Origin: Streptomyces sp.
Lineage (GTDB): Bacteria; Actinomycetota; Actinomycetes; Streptomycetales; Streptomycetaceae
Assembly: GCF_019510245.1 (NCBI RefSeq)
Contig: NZ_JAEKKT010000150.1
Coordinates: 25,177-89,176, forward strand
Direction: 5' to 3'
DNA length: 64,000 bases
The notes under the pieces were generated by a model. It saw only the letters and a program-made list of their open reading frames with translations, did not search any database and was not told where the DNA came from. The position numbers and the translations under genes were made by a program. Each line of letters starts with the position of its first letter. Position 1 is the first letter of the stretch. Below are positions 1 through 8,397 of this stretch, piece by piece.

Positions 1-1068
1 GACGGCGACCGGGGCCATGGAGTCGGCGAGCGAGACGCGCCGGGCGGTGTCCGCGTCGACGGCCTGCGGGGCGGTGGGGGTCTGGGTGCCGGCCGGGACC
101 AGGTGTTCGGTGGGCACGCGCTGGGTGAGGGCGCCCGAGCCGTGGAAGGTCTGCGCGTGCTCGGTGCCCTGCTTCCTGATCCGTACGCCGTACCGCACCT
201 TGCGGGGTGCCTCGACCGAGCCCTTCTCGCTGCGCAGCACCCGGGGTTCGGCCAGGTTGCGCTGGCTGCGGGACTCCCGGGAGGACTGCCAGGGCTGCGC
301 GTTCACCAGGCCGGCGCCGCCCAGCCAGAGCCCCGGTACGACGGGCGCGAGCCCGAAGGCCATGCCGCCGGCGCCCTTGCCGGAGCTGCCGCTCGCGGTG
401 GTCGCGACGGTGGTGGCGGTGTTGTGCTGGACGTCGACCTTGGTGTCCTTGCCCTCGATGTCGTCCACCGCGGCGAGCGCTGCCCCGTCCGGGTCGGGCA
501 CGGTGTTCGCGAGCAGGTCCCCGGGGTGGAAGACGGGCGGCCGGTCGTCGGGGGCGCGCGAGACGGTGACCGTGACGTCGTACCACTCCTTGCCGGTCCT
601 GCCCTTGACGGCGAAGGCGCGGCCCTGCCCGTAGAACGACTCGGGGCGTCCGGCGAGCTCGGCGCCGATCTCGGCGACGGTGCCGTCGCCGTGGCCGACG
701 ACGGCGGCCACCGCGTTCCGCACGAACTCGTGCCCGGTCAGGCCGTACGCCGTGGACAGCCCGGCGGCCTGGAAGTCCATCAGGTACGGGGGCAGCACGA
801 GGCCGGGTTCGGTGCGTTCCTCCTCGACGGTGGCCACGGGCGCCACCGGCCTGCTGCGTACCGGCCGGGGCCGCGCGGGGCCCTTGCCCTTCGCGTCCTG
901 CAGCGCCAGTGTGGCGGCCGCGTTCCCCGCCTGTCCCTGGAGGGCGAGCATCGCGTGTTCCCTGGGCCCGACGGGCACGGTGGAGCCGGCCGGGCCCGCG
1001 GTGCCGGGTGCCCGCGAGGCCCGGGGAGCGTCTTTTCCGCTGTCGCCTGCCTGTTGCTGCGTCCGCAC
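1..1068 (-). CDS. N-terminal part of a large LQxxAGN-motif protein, partial (runs off left edge)
   Basis: About 356 residues are readable on the minus strand before the window ends, with no stop. After a short Gln/Gly/Pro-rich leader, residues about 50-62 read HAMLALQGQAGNAA. This is the 'LQxxAGN' signature found near the N-terminus of many actinobacterial polymorphic toxins and contractile-injection-system cargo. The rest is Gly/Val/Asp-rich with beta-type segments and no catalytic motif that I recognise. The start is uncertain: GTG at 1068 gives MRTQQQAGDSGK, GTG at 1134 is also in frame, and neither has a clear ribosome site. From memory, the S. coelicolor injection-system locus lies a little upstream of this chromosomal region, which would fit a cargo or associated role. 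That role is inference. Confidence 0.6.
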   Translation of the reverse strand, partial: MRTQQQAGDSGKDAPRASRAPGTAGPAGSTVPVGPREHAMLALQGQAGNAAATLALQDAKGKGPARPRPVRSRPVAPVATVEEERTEPGLVLPPYLMDFQAAGLSTAYGLTGHEFVRNAVAAVVGHGDGTVAEIGAELAGRPESFYGQGRAFAVKGRTGKEWYDVTVTVSRAPDDRPPVFHPGDLLANTVPDPDGAALAAVDDIEGKDTKVDVQHNTATTVATTASGSSGKGAGGMAFGLAPVVPGLWLGGAGLVNAQPWQSSRESRSQRNLAEPRVLRSEKGSVEAPRKVRYGVRIRKQGTEHAQTFHGSGALTQRVPTEHLVPAGTQTPTAPQAVDADTARRVSLADSMAPVAV

Positions 1069-1203
1069 GGAGTCAACGTAGGCGCGGCCGGGACGGCCGG
1101 AACGTCTTCCGCGGACTCCCGCCCCACTTGTCACTTCCGGCACGACAGGTGGTCAACTTCCATACATCCGACGGTCGTTCAACCGCCGGTGCGGGCCGGG
1201 AAG

Positions 1204-1704
1204 CTACGACACCCTCGGGAAGCGGGCCTGGAGCGTCCAGATCGCCGGATTGTCCGCCAGGTCCTCGTGCATGTCGGTGAGGTCGGCGAGCAGGTCGTGG
1301 AGGAAGTCCCGCGCCTCCCGGCGCAGTTCGGTGTGGGAGAAGGTGAGGGGCGGCTCCTCGGCCGGCATCCAGTCCGCCTCGATGTCCACCCAGCCGAAGC
1401 GGCGCTCGAAGAGCATGCGGTCGGTGGACTCGGTGAAGTCCAGTTCCGCGTGCTGGGGCCGCGCGGCCCGGGAGCCCGCCGGGTCCCGGTCCAGCAGTTC
1501 CACGATGTCGCACAGCGCCCAGGCGAAGTCCAGCACCGGCACCCATCCCCAGGCTGTGGACAGTTCCCGGTCCGCCTTGGTGTCCGCGAGGTACACGTCC
1601 CCGCAGAACAGGTCGTGGCGCAGCGCGTGGACGTCCACCCGCCGGTAGTCCGTCTGGGGCGGGTCCGGGAAGCGGTTGGAGAGGGCATATCCGATGTCGA
1701 GCAC
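1204..1704 (-). CDS. conserved hypothetical protein, 166 aa
   Basis: Soluble acidic protein beginning at a GTG (MLDIGYALSNRF). It is Trp- and Asp-rich, with segments such as GWVPVLDFAWALCDIVELL and RRFGWVDIEADWMP. I recognise it as a Streptomyces-type hypothetical without a known function. There is no signal peptide or membrane segment. Codon use and third-position GC are typical of a real gene. It is transcribed divergently from the M1 peptidase gene that starts about 70 bases away, so the two may share a promoter region. Confidence 0.75.
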   Translation of the reverse strand: MLDIGYALSNRFPDPPQTDYRRVDVHALRHDLFCGDVYLADTKADRELSTAWGWVPVLDFAWALCDIVELLDRDPAGSRAARPQHAELDFTESTDRMLFERRFGWVDIEADWMPAEEPPLTFSHTELRREARDFLHDLLADLTDMHEDLADNPAIWTLQARFPRVS

Positions 1705-1776
1705 GTGCCGATGGTGTCACGGCGTCCTACGATCACGAGCGTGCCCCGATCGACCGCGAGCGTTCCCCGATCGGCC

Positions 1777-3167
1777 ATGAGTGTTCCCCCGTACCGGCTG
1801 GTCCTCCCGTCAGCCCTGCTCTGCCTCGCATTGGCCGCGTGCGACGGCGGCGTCCACGGCACCCCGGGCGGCGCGGGCGTCCGCGACCCGTACTTCCCGA
1901 GGGCGGGCAACGGCGGCTACGACGTCGGCCACTACGGCCTGACCCTCGCCTACGACCCCGGCACCCGCCGGCTCACCGGTACGGCCGTCATCACCGCCCG
2001 CGCCACCCAGGACCTGACCGCCTTCGACCTCGACCTGAAGGGCCTGGACGTCGACGACGTCACCGTCGAGGGCAGGCGGGCCCGCTGGAACCGGGCCGGC
2101 CAGGAGCTGACCGTGCGCCCGCACGACGACCTGGCCGAGGGCGAGACCTTCACCGCCACCGTGCGCTACTCGGGCCGCCCGGAGACGCTCACCGACCCCG
2201 ACGGCTCCGAGGAGGGCTGGCTGCCCACCGCCGACGGCGCGCTGGCCCTCGGCGAGCCCGTCGGCTCGATGGCCTGGTTCCCCGGCGACGACCACCCCTC
2301 CGACAAGGCCTCGTACGACATCACGATCACCGTCCCCGAGGGCCTCCAGGCCGTCTCCAACGGGGAGCTGAAGAGCGAGACGACGAAGAACGGCCGTACG
2401 ACCTTCGCCTGGCACACCGCCGAGCCGATGGCCGGCTACCTCGCCACGGTCGCCGTGGGCCACTACACGATCACCCGCACCACCCTCCCCGACGGCCTGC
2501 CGGTGTACACGGCCGTCGACCCCACCCAGGCGAAGGCGAGCCGCCCGGTCCTGGCGGAGCTGCCCGAGATCGTCGAGTGGGAGGCGTACAACTTCGGCCC
2601 GTACCCCTTCTCCTCCACCGGAGCCGTCGTCGACCGACCGGACGACGCCGGCTACGCCCTGGAGACCCAGAACCGCCCCGTCTTCCCCGGCGCCCCCGAC
2701 ACCGCCACCCTCGTCCACGAACTCGCCCACCAGTGGTACGGCGACTCCGTCACCCCGCGGACGTGGCGGGACATGTGGCTCAACGAGGGCTTCGCGACCT
2801 ACGCCGAGTGGCTGTGGGCCGAGGACCACGGCGGCCGTATACCGCCCAGCAGACCTTCGACAGGCTCTACGCGGGCTCCGCCGACAGCGACCTGTGGGCG
2901 TTCCCGCCCGCCGAGCCGTCGGGCGCCGCGCACATCTCCGGCCGGCCGGTCTACGACCGCGGCGCGATGGTCCTCCAGAAGATCCGCCAGAAGGTCGGCG
3001 ACGACACCTTCTACGACATCGTCCAGGGCTGGGCGGCCGCCCACCGGCACGGCAACGCGGACACGGCGCAGTTCACGGCGTATGTGGAGAAGACGGCGCC
3101 CGGGAAGGACTTCACCGAGATCTGGAAGGACTGGCTGTACGGCGAGGGGAAGCCGTCCCGCCCCTAG
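1777..3167 (+). pseudogene. M1 family zinc metallopeptidase lipoprotein, frameshifted
   Basis: The start (MSVPPYRLVLPSALLCLALAAC) is a lipoprotein signal with lipobox LAAC. It is followed by an N-terminal beta domain, the substrate-binding GYALETQNRP segment, and the zinc site HELAHQWYG (residues about 314-322) with its third ligand in NEGFATY (about 337). This is aminopeptidase-N / M1 architecture. At 2836-2840 the reading frame shifts: upstream it reads AEDHGGR, and downstream the protein continues one frame over as TAQQTFDRLYAG to KDWLYGEGKPSRP. The total length is 3n+2, so one missing base (or two extra) explains it. An intact product would be about 463 residues. It is either a real inactivating mutation after the zinc site or a sequencing error. 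It is convergent with the next gene, 13 bases away. Confidence 0.85.
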
Positions 3168-3180
3168 GGCGCAATCCGCC

Positions 3181-3705
3181 CTAGGCGCCCGTGCCCAGCT
3201 CCTTGCGCAGCACGGCACAGGGGCGGCCGTGCCGGCGGTCCGGACGGCGGCCGGTCACCTCGTACCCGAGGGCGGTCCAGAAGGCGAGGCCCTTCGGGTT
3301 GTTCTCCGGTACGGCGAGGCGCACGGCGTCCCGTCCGGCCGCCCGGAACCGCTGTTCGACGTCCTCCGTGATCCGCCGTCCGTACCCCGCCCCCTGCGCC
3401 TGCGCGTCCACCATCAGCAGCCCGATCCACGGATCCGGGTCGGCCGGGTCGGGGTGCCGGGACAGCGTGACGACCACCCCGACCAGCCGTCCCTCGGCCC
3501 GCGCGACCAGCACCTCCACGTCCGGGTTCGCCAGCTCGCCGGCCAGCTCGGCGGCCACCTGCTCCGGCCGGATGTCCTCCGGGTCCGGGAAGTCACCGCT
3601 GAGGGCGTGGAACTCCCGGTTGGCGTCGTACAGGGCGGTGAGCTCGGTGAGGACCGGCGCTGGGATGTCGTGGTCGGGGGTGAGGGGGACGGGGGCGAGG
3701 ATCAT
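3181..3705 (-). CDS. GNAT family N-acetyltransferase
   Basis: Single-domain GCN5-related acetyltransferase of 174 residues. The middle beta strands read VEVLVARAEGRLVGVVVTL. The acetyl-CoA loop is LLMVDAQAQGAGYGRRI, matching the Q/RxxGxG/A motif, and the C-terminal motif NPKGLAFWTALGYEVTGRR is typical of the family. The acceptor is unknown. It starts at an ATG at 3705 and lies just downstream of the Uma2-type nuclease gene on the same strand (19-base gap), so the two could be cotranscribed. Confidence 0.85.
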   Translation of the reverse strand: MILAPVPLTPDHDIPAPVLTELTALYDANREFHALSGDFPDPEDIRPEQVAAELAGELANPDVEVLVARAEGRLVGVVVTLSRHPDPADPDPWIGLLMVDAQAQGAGYGRRITEDVEQRFRAAGRDAVRLAVPENNPKGLAFWTALGYEVTGRRPDRRHGRPCAVLRKELGTGA

Positions 3706-3724
3706 GCGGGCAACCTGTCCGGCC

Positions 3725-4327
3725 CTACTGGCCCGGAGGCGGGTAGCGGGGCAGGCCGTCCGTCGCGATGGTCCAGTCGGCGATCGTCACGTCCTCGCCG
3801 TAGACGAAGTCCTTGCGGGTCGCGTAGCGCGGGCCGTCGGGGGTGGGGTGGATGTCGGTGAGGACGGCACCGGTGCCGGTGCGGGGGTCGAAGACCGCGT
3901 AGACGGGGATGCCGATCAAGGGGTAGTCGCGCATCTTGGAGACCCAGTCGTTGTCCGGGTTGGAGCGCGAGACGATTTCCACGGCGGCGACGAGCGAGCG
4001 GGGATCGAAAGAGCCGTCTCCCTCCATCTCCGCCTCGCTGATCACCATGACATCGGGGCGGCGCATGACCCCTTCGGGTTCGTCCTCTACGTCGGGCTCG
4101 CCTGTGTGAGCCACGAGGGCCTCGGGCATCACCTTCTCCAGCCGCTGCCGGACACGCAGCACGGTGAGCTCGTGCGGCTTGGAGGGCGACATCATGTCGA
4201 GGACGATCCCTTCCTTGGTGATCTCGAACTTGCCGGGAAGGGTGTCGTCCGTGGAGTGCACGAAATCCCGCATGGTCCGGTAAAGGTGGGAGGCGCCATG
4301 CCGCGCGTTGTCCGGTGCGATGGTCAT
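3725..4327 (-). CDS. Uma2 family (DUF820) restriction-endonuclease-fold protein
   Basis: About 200 residues with the PD-(D/E)XK-like core of the Uma2 family: RRPDVMVISEAEM, then VAAVEIVSRSNPDNDWVSKMRDYPLIGIPVYAVFDPRTG. The D, E and SxSN-D-K-Y elements are in the order usual for the family. The start at 4327 (MTIAPDNARHG) is chosen over an ATG at 4375 because AGGAG lies about nine bases upstream of it. Uma2 proteins are numerous in Streptomyces and their biological role is mostly unknown. It is probably not part of a restriction system here, since no methylase is nearby. Confidence 0.85.
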   Translation of the reverse strand: MTIAPDNARHGASHLYRTMRDFVHSTDDTLPGKFEITKEGIVLDMMSPSKPHELTVLRVRQRLEKVMPEALVAHTGEPDVEDEPEGVMRRPDVMVISEAEMEGDGSFDPRSLVAAVEIVSRSNPDNDWVSKMRDYPLIGIPVYAVFDPRTGTGAVLTDIHPTPDGPRYATRKDFVYGEDVTIADWTIATDGLPRYPPPGQ

Positions 4328-4376
4328 GGCGCTCGCTCCTCGTCTGTGCCCAGGGGCAAGGATCGTCGCTTTCATG

Positions 4377-5246
4377 CTAGGTCTCCTCCGGGAGATCGGT
4401 TCGGCAGTCGCGGCAGAGTCCGGGCGCGGGGGCGCGGAAGGGGCGGTCGCAGCCGTCGCAGGTCTGGAACGGGTGTCTCGGCTCCGGGGCCGGTCCGGCA
4501 GGGGGCCGGAACGGGGGTGGCGGCGGAAGCTGCGCCGCCAGGCGGTGGGCCAGGAAGGCGGCCGGACGGATCAGGGGCTCGTCGGGCAGGTTCTCGGTCA
4601 GGGCGTGGCGTACGGCTGTGGGGGTGATGTCACGCTCCAGCCAGGCGGCGACGCCCGGGACGAGGTGTTCGGCGTCGGTGGCGGAGAGGAGGAGGCGTGG
4701 GTCGCGGCGGCGGAGGCCGGCGAGGAGGTCGAGGGCTGTGCCGAGGAGCGCGGGGGAGGTGTTCGAGGGCCGCGGTACGGCGGGAAGGCGCTTGCGGGGA
4801 GGTGGCTTGTCCGTGGTGGTCGCGGTACGCCGGGCCGGCCTGTCGGGGGGCTCGGTCCCGGCGCTCCGGTGCCCCGGTTTGTTGCAGGAGACCGTGCGGG
4901 TGATGATTCGCCCGTCGGGGATCCGCTCCCGCTCACGCCGCAGATAGCCCTCGGCCTCCAGTTCCCGCAGGGCCGCGCCGATACGGTCCCTGCCCTCCGG
5001 GAAGCGGGCCGCCAGGCTCTTGATGTCGACCCGGGCCCCCTTGGGGAGCGACTGGATGTGCACTCCGAGCCCGATCGCGAGCGCCGAGAGGCTGGGGTGC
5101 TGGGCGAGGTGGTTGCCGATCACCACGAAGTGGGACGTGTGGCGGGCGTTGTCGTGCATCAGCCCGCCGGACCCCCGGTTCGGGTGCTTCCTGGCGGCAA
5201 CGCGGGACTCGGCGCACGAGGGCGCGCTAGGGTTTTCCGTATCCAT
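4377..5246 (-). CDS. winged-helix DNA-binding protein with C-terminal zinc-ribbon-like motif
   Basis: The N-terminal part (about residues 30-115) forms a winged-helix domain of the replication-initiator/GntR-like kind seen in many Streptomyces 'helix-turn-helix' proteins: SLSALAIGLGVHIQSLPKG, then KSLAARFPEGRDRIGAALRELEAEGYLRR. A Pro/Arg-rich linker follows, then a second helical domain (about 150-230). The end carries CDGC-x8-11-CRDC, a likely zinc ribbon. The start may be the ATG at 5246 or, by homology, the internal ATG at 5159 (MHDNARHTSHFVV), where similar proteins begin. The target is unknown. It is immediately upstream of the Uma2 gene. Confidence 0.75.
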   Translation of the reverse strand: MDTENPSAPSCAESRVAARKHPNRGSGGLMHDNARHTSHFVVIGNHLAQHPSLSALAIGLGVHIQSLPKGARVDIKSLAARFPEGRDRIGAALRELEAEGYLRRERERIPDGRIITRTVSCNKPGHRSAGTEPPDRPARRTATTTDKPPPRKRLPAVPRPSNTSPALLGTALDLLAGLRRRDPRLLLSATDAEHLVPGVAAWLERDITPTAVRHALTENLPDEPLIRPAAFLAHRLAAQLPPPPPFRPPAGPAPEPRHPFQTCDGCDRPFRAPAPGLCRDCRTDLPEET

Positions 5247-5461
5247 CGGGAAGGCTCTGGCTTCCTAGGTGGTCAGGCCCTCGCACTGGGATTGCCGTCC
5301 CGGCGAGGGCCGAAGTTTTTCTGCGGTTGGTGCGCTGAGCGTAGGGCACGCAACCCGCCCCAAAGCCAGCCGAGTTGGGCATATTCACTCGCGGGAGTGA
5401 CTCTGCGCGATGGGCGGGAGGGGGTGGGGATTGGTCGGGTTCTTTCTCCCCGATTCGTTCT
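5247..5461. other. intergenic spacer, no feature recognised
   Basis: This 215-base stretch lies between the winged-helix gene and the decayed ATPase. No convincing reading frame, repeat or terminator was seen. It probably holds the promoter of the winged-helix gene. Confidence 0.4.
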
Positions 5462-5696
5462 TCAGGGGTGATGTCCCTCGGGGCCGTAGCCCGCGTTCCC
5501 GGGCCACGGCGACACCCGCATCTCGGCCCACACCGTCTTGCGCGGCGAGGGCCCCGGTGCCACCCCCACTTGCCGGCGAGCGCCTCCACCAGGACCAGGC
5601 CCGGGTGCCCCCGACGACGTGCAACAGGAGCTCGAAGTCGCGTCCCGACACCCGCCCGTGCGTCGCCGCGTTCGCCGTCGGCTCGGCCACGATCAA
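5462..5696 (-). pseudogene. remnant of ATP-binding (anti-sigma/HATPase-like) regulatory protein
   Basis: Three pieces of one family lie in three successive minus-strand frames. The N-box IVAEPTANAATHGRVSGRDF comes first, from 5696 leftward. Then GHPGLVLVEALAGKWG (G2-box/C-terminal part), then PRKTVWAEMRV ending at a stop at 5462-5464. Intact Streptomyces proteins of this type (about 140 residues) read continuously through these motifs. Here the N-terminal third is gone, the centre is shortened, and there are at least two frameshifts. It is clearly decayed. Confidence 0.75.
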
Positions 5697-5808
5697 GAGC
5701 AGCTACAGCTGCGTAGAAGTCGCCCTGGCCGGAACCGCACCCGGCCCCCAGCTCGCCCTCGCCCCCTCCGCCTGGGCGGCCTTCGTGCCGTACGCGTCCG
5801 GGCGCTGA
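5692..5808 (+). pseudogene. remnant of DUF397 domain protein
   Basis: The plus strand reads IKSSYSCVEVALAGT then LALAPSAWAAFVPYASGR and stop. This is the KSSYS...CVEVA...SPxAWxAF pattern of DUF397 proteins, missing its first residues and the central 'VRDSK' strand. It abuts and overlaps by a few bases the 5' end of the decayed ATP-binding gene on the other strand. In Streptomyces, XRE regulator, DUF397 and ATP-binding genes commonly form a cassette, so the pair looks like a deletion scar of one. Confidence 0.7.
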
Positions 5809-5879
5809 GCAGGCGCGCCGGAGCCCCCGGCCGCAACCCACGGCCAGGGGCTCCCGCACAGCGCAGCGTTCGGCGTCTG

Positions 5880-6455
5880 TCAGACGTTGACGCCGAAGTC
5901 CTGGGCGATGCCGACCAGGCCTGAGGCGTAACCCTGGCCGACCGCGCGGAACTTCCACTCGGCGCCGTTGCGGTACAGCTCGCCGAAGACCATCGCCGTC
6001 TCCGTCGCGGCGTCCTCGGAGAGGTCGTAGCGGGCGATCTCGGCGCCGCCGGCCTGGTTGACGATGCGGATGTAGGCGTTGCGGACCTGGCCGAAGTTCT
6101 GCGAGCGGGTCTCCGCGTCGTAGATCGAGACCGGGAAGACGATCTTGTCGATGTCGGCGGGCAGGGCGGCGAGGTTGACGTTGATCGCCTCGTCGTCGCC
6201 GGCGCCTTCGCCCGTGCGGTTGTCGCCGGTGTGGACGATCGTGTTGTCCGGGGTCTGCTTGTTGTTGAAGAAGACGAAGTGGGCGTCGGAGTAGACCTTG
6301 CCCTGCCCGTTGACCGCGATGGCCGAGGCGTCCAGGTCGAAGTCGGTGCCGGTGGTGGTGCGGACGTCCCAGCCGAGACCCACGGTGACGGCCGTCAGGC
6401 CCGGAGCCTCCTTGGTGAGCGAGACGTTGCCACCCTTGGAGAGGCTTACAGCCAT
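5880..6455 (-). CDS. terD: TerD family calcium-binding stress protein
   Basis: A 191-residue protein starting MAVSLSKGGNVSLTKEAPGL, the signature start of TerD. It continues with the conserved DFDLDASAI, HFVFFNNKQTPD and GDDEAINVNL segments that bind calcium. Length and motifs match the full single-domain family. TerD proteins are cytoplasmic and linked to tellurite and general stress tolerance. In Streptomyces several paralogues influence differentiation. It stands alone here, without terABC neighbours, as is usual for Streptomyces paralogues. Confidence 0.95.
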   Translation of the reverse strand: MAVSLSKGGNVSLTKEAPGLTAVTVGLGWDVRTTTGTDFDLDASAIAVNGQGKVYSDAHFVFFNNKQTPDNTIVHTGDNRTGEGAGDDEAINVNLAALPADIDKIVFPVSIYDAETRSQNFGQVRNAYIRIVNQAGGAEIARYDLSEDAATETAMVFGELYRNGAEWKFRAVGQGYASGLVGIAQDFGVNV

Positions 6456-6636
6456 GGTCGGGGGTCCTTTCCCTCGTTTGCGTACGGCCGTGCGGCGTAC
6501 GGGCTTGAAGCTACAGCTACCGGTATGAACGCCACGAGGGGTACCGAAGGTTCCAGCTCCCTTTACTTTCTTTACCGAACGGGTGATGAACGATATTCGC
6601 GTGACGTGTGCCGGTCAGAGGCGCGACCATGGGGAC

Positions 6637-7065
6637 ATGTCCGGTCCTTACGTCATCCGCGGCTCCGTCTCACTCCCCGAGGCCGAGCTCAACTGGCGGT
6701 TCTCGCGCTCGTCCGGGCCGGGCGGCCAGCACGTCAACACCAGTGACTCGCAGGTGGAGCTGCGCTTCGACCTCGCCAACACCGAGGCGCTGCCGCCGGT
6801 GTGGAAGGAACGGGCGCTGGAGCGGCTGGCGGGGCGGCTCGTCGACGGGGCGATCGTCGTACGCGCCTCCGAGCACCGCTCGCAGTGGCGCAACCGCGAG
6901 ACCGCAGCCGTCCGCCTCGCCGCGCTCCTCGCGGAGGCCACCGCGCCGCCGCCCAAGCCGCGCAGGCCGACCCGCATCCCGCGCGGGATCAACGAGCGCC
7001 GGCTGCGGGAGAAGAAGCAGCGCTCGGACACCAAGCGGGGGCGGACCGGCCGCGACTGGTCCTAG
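6637..7065 (+). CDS. arfB: alternative ribosome-rescue factor ArfB (YaeJ/ICT1-type peptidyl-tRNA hydrolase)
   Basis: 142 residues. The release-factor GGQ loop is intact (SSGPGGQHVNTSDSQVELRF, residues about 28-47). A basic C-terminal tail, rich in Arg and Lys, follows (IPRGINERRLREKKQRSDTK), and inserts into the empty mRNA channel in this family. It has no codon-recognition domain, so it hydrolyses peptidyl-tRNA on stalled non-stop ribosomes rather than acting as RF1/RF2. The ATG at 6637 is preferred over one at 6583 because it begins the conserved MSGPYVIRGSVSLPE segment. It is convergent with the next acetyltransferase gene. Confidence 0.9.
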   Translation: MSGPYVIRGSVSLPEAELNWRFSRSSGPGGQHVNTSDSQVELRFDLANTEALPPVWKERALERLAGRLVDGAIVVRASEHRSQWRNRETAAVRLAALLAEATAPPPKPRRPTRIPRGINERRLREKKQRSDTKRGRTGRDWS

Positions 7066-7074
7066 CGGCGCGGG

Positions 7075-7539
7075 CTAGAGGGGCAGCACCCCCACCGGCT
7101 GGTCGCCGCTGACCTCGTCGGTCTTACGGAAACCCAGCCGCAGGTAGAACGCCTCAGGGCCGCCGGGGCCCGGATGCCAGGTGACGTACATCTCCTTGAC
7201 GCCCCGGCGGCGGATCTCCGCGGCCACCGACTCCACCGCGAACCGGCCGTAGCCCCTGCCCTGCTCCGCCGCGTCGATGTTGAGGCGCCACAGGCCGGAG
7301 CGGAAGAGGGTGCCGTCGGCGCGCCAGTCGATGTCGAGGAAGGCCATCAGGAAGCCGACCGTGCGGTCTCCGTCGACGATCAGGCGCGGCCAGGCGACCC
7401 CCGCCGGATGGACGTACGCCTCGGCGAGGGACGCGGCGACCGGCTCGACGTTGTGTTCCTGGTCGGGCCGGACGCGAATGCGGAGTGCCGCCGCCAAATT
7501 CGCGGTGGTCACTTCTTCGAGGCGGAGCGGAGAAGACAT
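7075..7539 (-). CDS. GNAT family N-acetyltransferase
   Basis: 154 residues with a GNAT fold. Strands read RLIVDGDRTVGFLMAFLDID, the acetyl-CoA motif is LNIDAAEQGRGYGRFAVE, and the terminal motif is HPGPGGPEAFYLRLGFRKTDE. It resembles the SpeG/diamine-acetyltransferase-like branch by its FLDIDW segment, but the substrate cannot be assigned. It starts at an ATG and is monocistronic, convergent with arfB nine bases away. Confidence 0.85.
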   Translation of the reverse strand: MSSPLRLEEVTTANLAAALRIRVRPDQEHNVEPVAASLAEAYVHPAGVAWPRLIVDGDRTVGFLMAFLDIDWRADGTLFRSGLWRLNIDAAEQGRGYGRFAVESVAAEIRRRGVKEMYVTWHPGPGGPEAFYLRLGFRKTDEVSGDQPVGVLPL

Positions 7540-7604
7540 CCGCGCACTCTAGAAGAGCCGTTCGGCAACTGCCCACGCAATTCACGGAAACGGACCGCGC
7601 GGTT

Positions 7605-8177
7605 TCATCCCAGCTGGCGGTAGCGGCCCCGGAAATACATCAGCGGTCCGCCTTCCGCGCTCGGCAGTTCGGCGGTGAGGACGCGGCCGATGACGAGGGT
7701 GTGGTCGCCGGCCGCGACGCGCTGTTCGGTGCGGCACTCCAGCGTGGCGAGGGCGCCGCCGACCAGCGGGGCGCCGCTGGCCCGGCCGCGGACGTACGGG
7801 ATGTCCTCGAAGAGCAGGCGGTCGCTGATGCGGCCCTTCATCGCGAACCGGCCGGCGATGTGCCGCTGGCTCTCGGTGAGCACGGAGACCGCCCACCGCG
7901 GCTGTTCGTCGAGGAGGTCGTCCATCCGGGAGCCCTCACGCAGGCTGACCAGCACCAATGGCGGGTCCAGGGACACCGACAGGAACGCGGTGGCGGTCAT
8001 GCCGACGTCCTCGCCGACGGGCGCCAGCGGGTCGTCCGGGTCGAGTGACGGCTCCTGCGCGGTCACCAGGACCACGCCGGCGGCCAGCCGGGACAGGGCG
8101 GCCTTGAACGCTTCGTTGCTCACCCCCACAGCATGCCCGGTGGCTTCTGCGGCGGCGGGGGAGGGAGTCTTCAGCAC
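7605..8177 (-). CDS. flavin reductase (FMN-binding split-barrel) family protein
   Basis: 190 residues. The split-barrel starts FKAALSRLAAGVVLVTAQ and includes GMTATAFLSVSLDPPLVLVSL, the flavin phosphate-binding signature of two-component monooxygenase reductases. FAMKGRISDRLLFE and a C-terminal GDHTLVIGRV strand follow. Such proteins reduce FMN/FAD with NAD(P)H for a partner oxygenase. No oxygenase is adjacent. It is the divergent neighbour of the cdgB promoter region. Confidence 0.85.
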   Translation of the reverse strand: MLKTPSPAAAEATGHAVGVSNEAFKAALSRLAAGVVLVTAQEPSLDPDDPLAPVGEDVGMTATAFLSVSLDPPLVLVSLREGSRMDDLLDEQPRWAVSVLTESQRHIAGRFAMKGRISDRLLFEDIPYVRGRASGAPLVGGALATLECRTEQRVAAGDHTLVIGRVLTAELPSAEGGPLMYFRGRYRQLG

Positions 8178-8367
8178 GCCGGAAACGCTAGTGTCGGACC
8201 CGGCGCGGCCGCATCGGCCATCGGCCCGAGCCGGGTCCTAGGACCAAGGGCGGGGTGTGGCGGGATTAAAGGCCGTAACGTGCGTCATGTGCGCACCGCC
8301 ACAAAGGCTGCGTTCAGTAAACACACAGGGAAAACGCAGAAACTCCACGCAATTGTTCACGTTCTCC

Positions 8368-8383
8368 TGTGACTTGAGTCACA
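8368..8383. promoter_or_regulatory. Crp-type site upstream of cdgB
   Basis: TGTGACTTGAGTCACA is a perfect match to TGTGA-N6-TCACA, the cAMP-receptor-protein operator, with 7-bp arms around two bases. Streptomyces Crp recognises the GTG-N6-CAC core. It lies about 120 bases before the cdgB start and 190 bases before the flavin reductase start. Confidence 0.6.
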
Positions 8384-8397
8384 AGGGGCCTTAATTG

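Noticed and set aside
103..3861. Very long plus-strand open frame of over 1,200 codons
   Set aside because: It passes through antisense of the LQxxAGN gene and the 1204-1704 gene, then the first half of the M1 peptidase, then antisense of the GNAT gene. Only the M1 part shows family sequence. High GC removes stops in shadow frames.
3725..4327. Uma2 protein as part of a restriction-modification or defence system
   Set aside because: No methylase, toxin or other defence gene is adjacent. Uma2 genes are scattered singly through Streptomyces.
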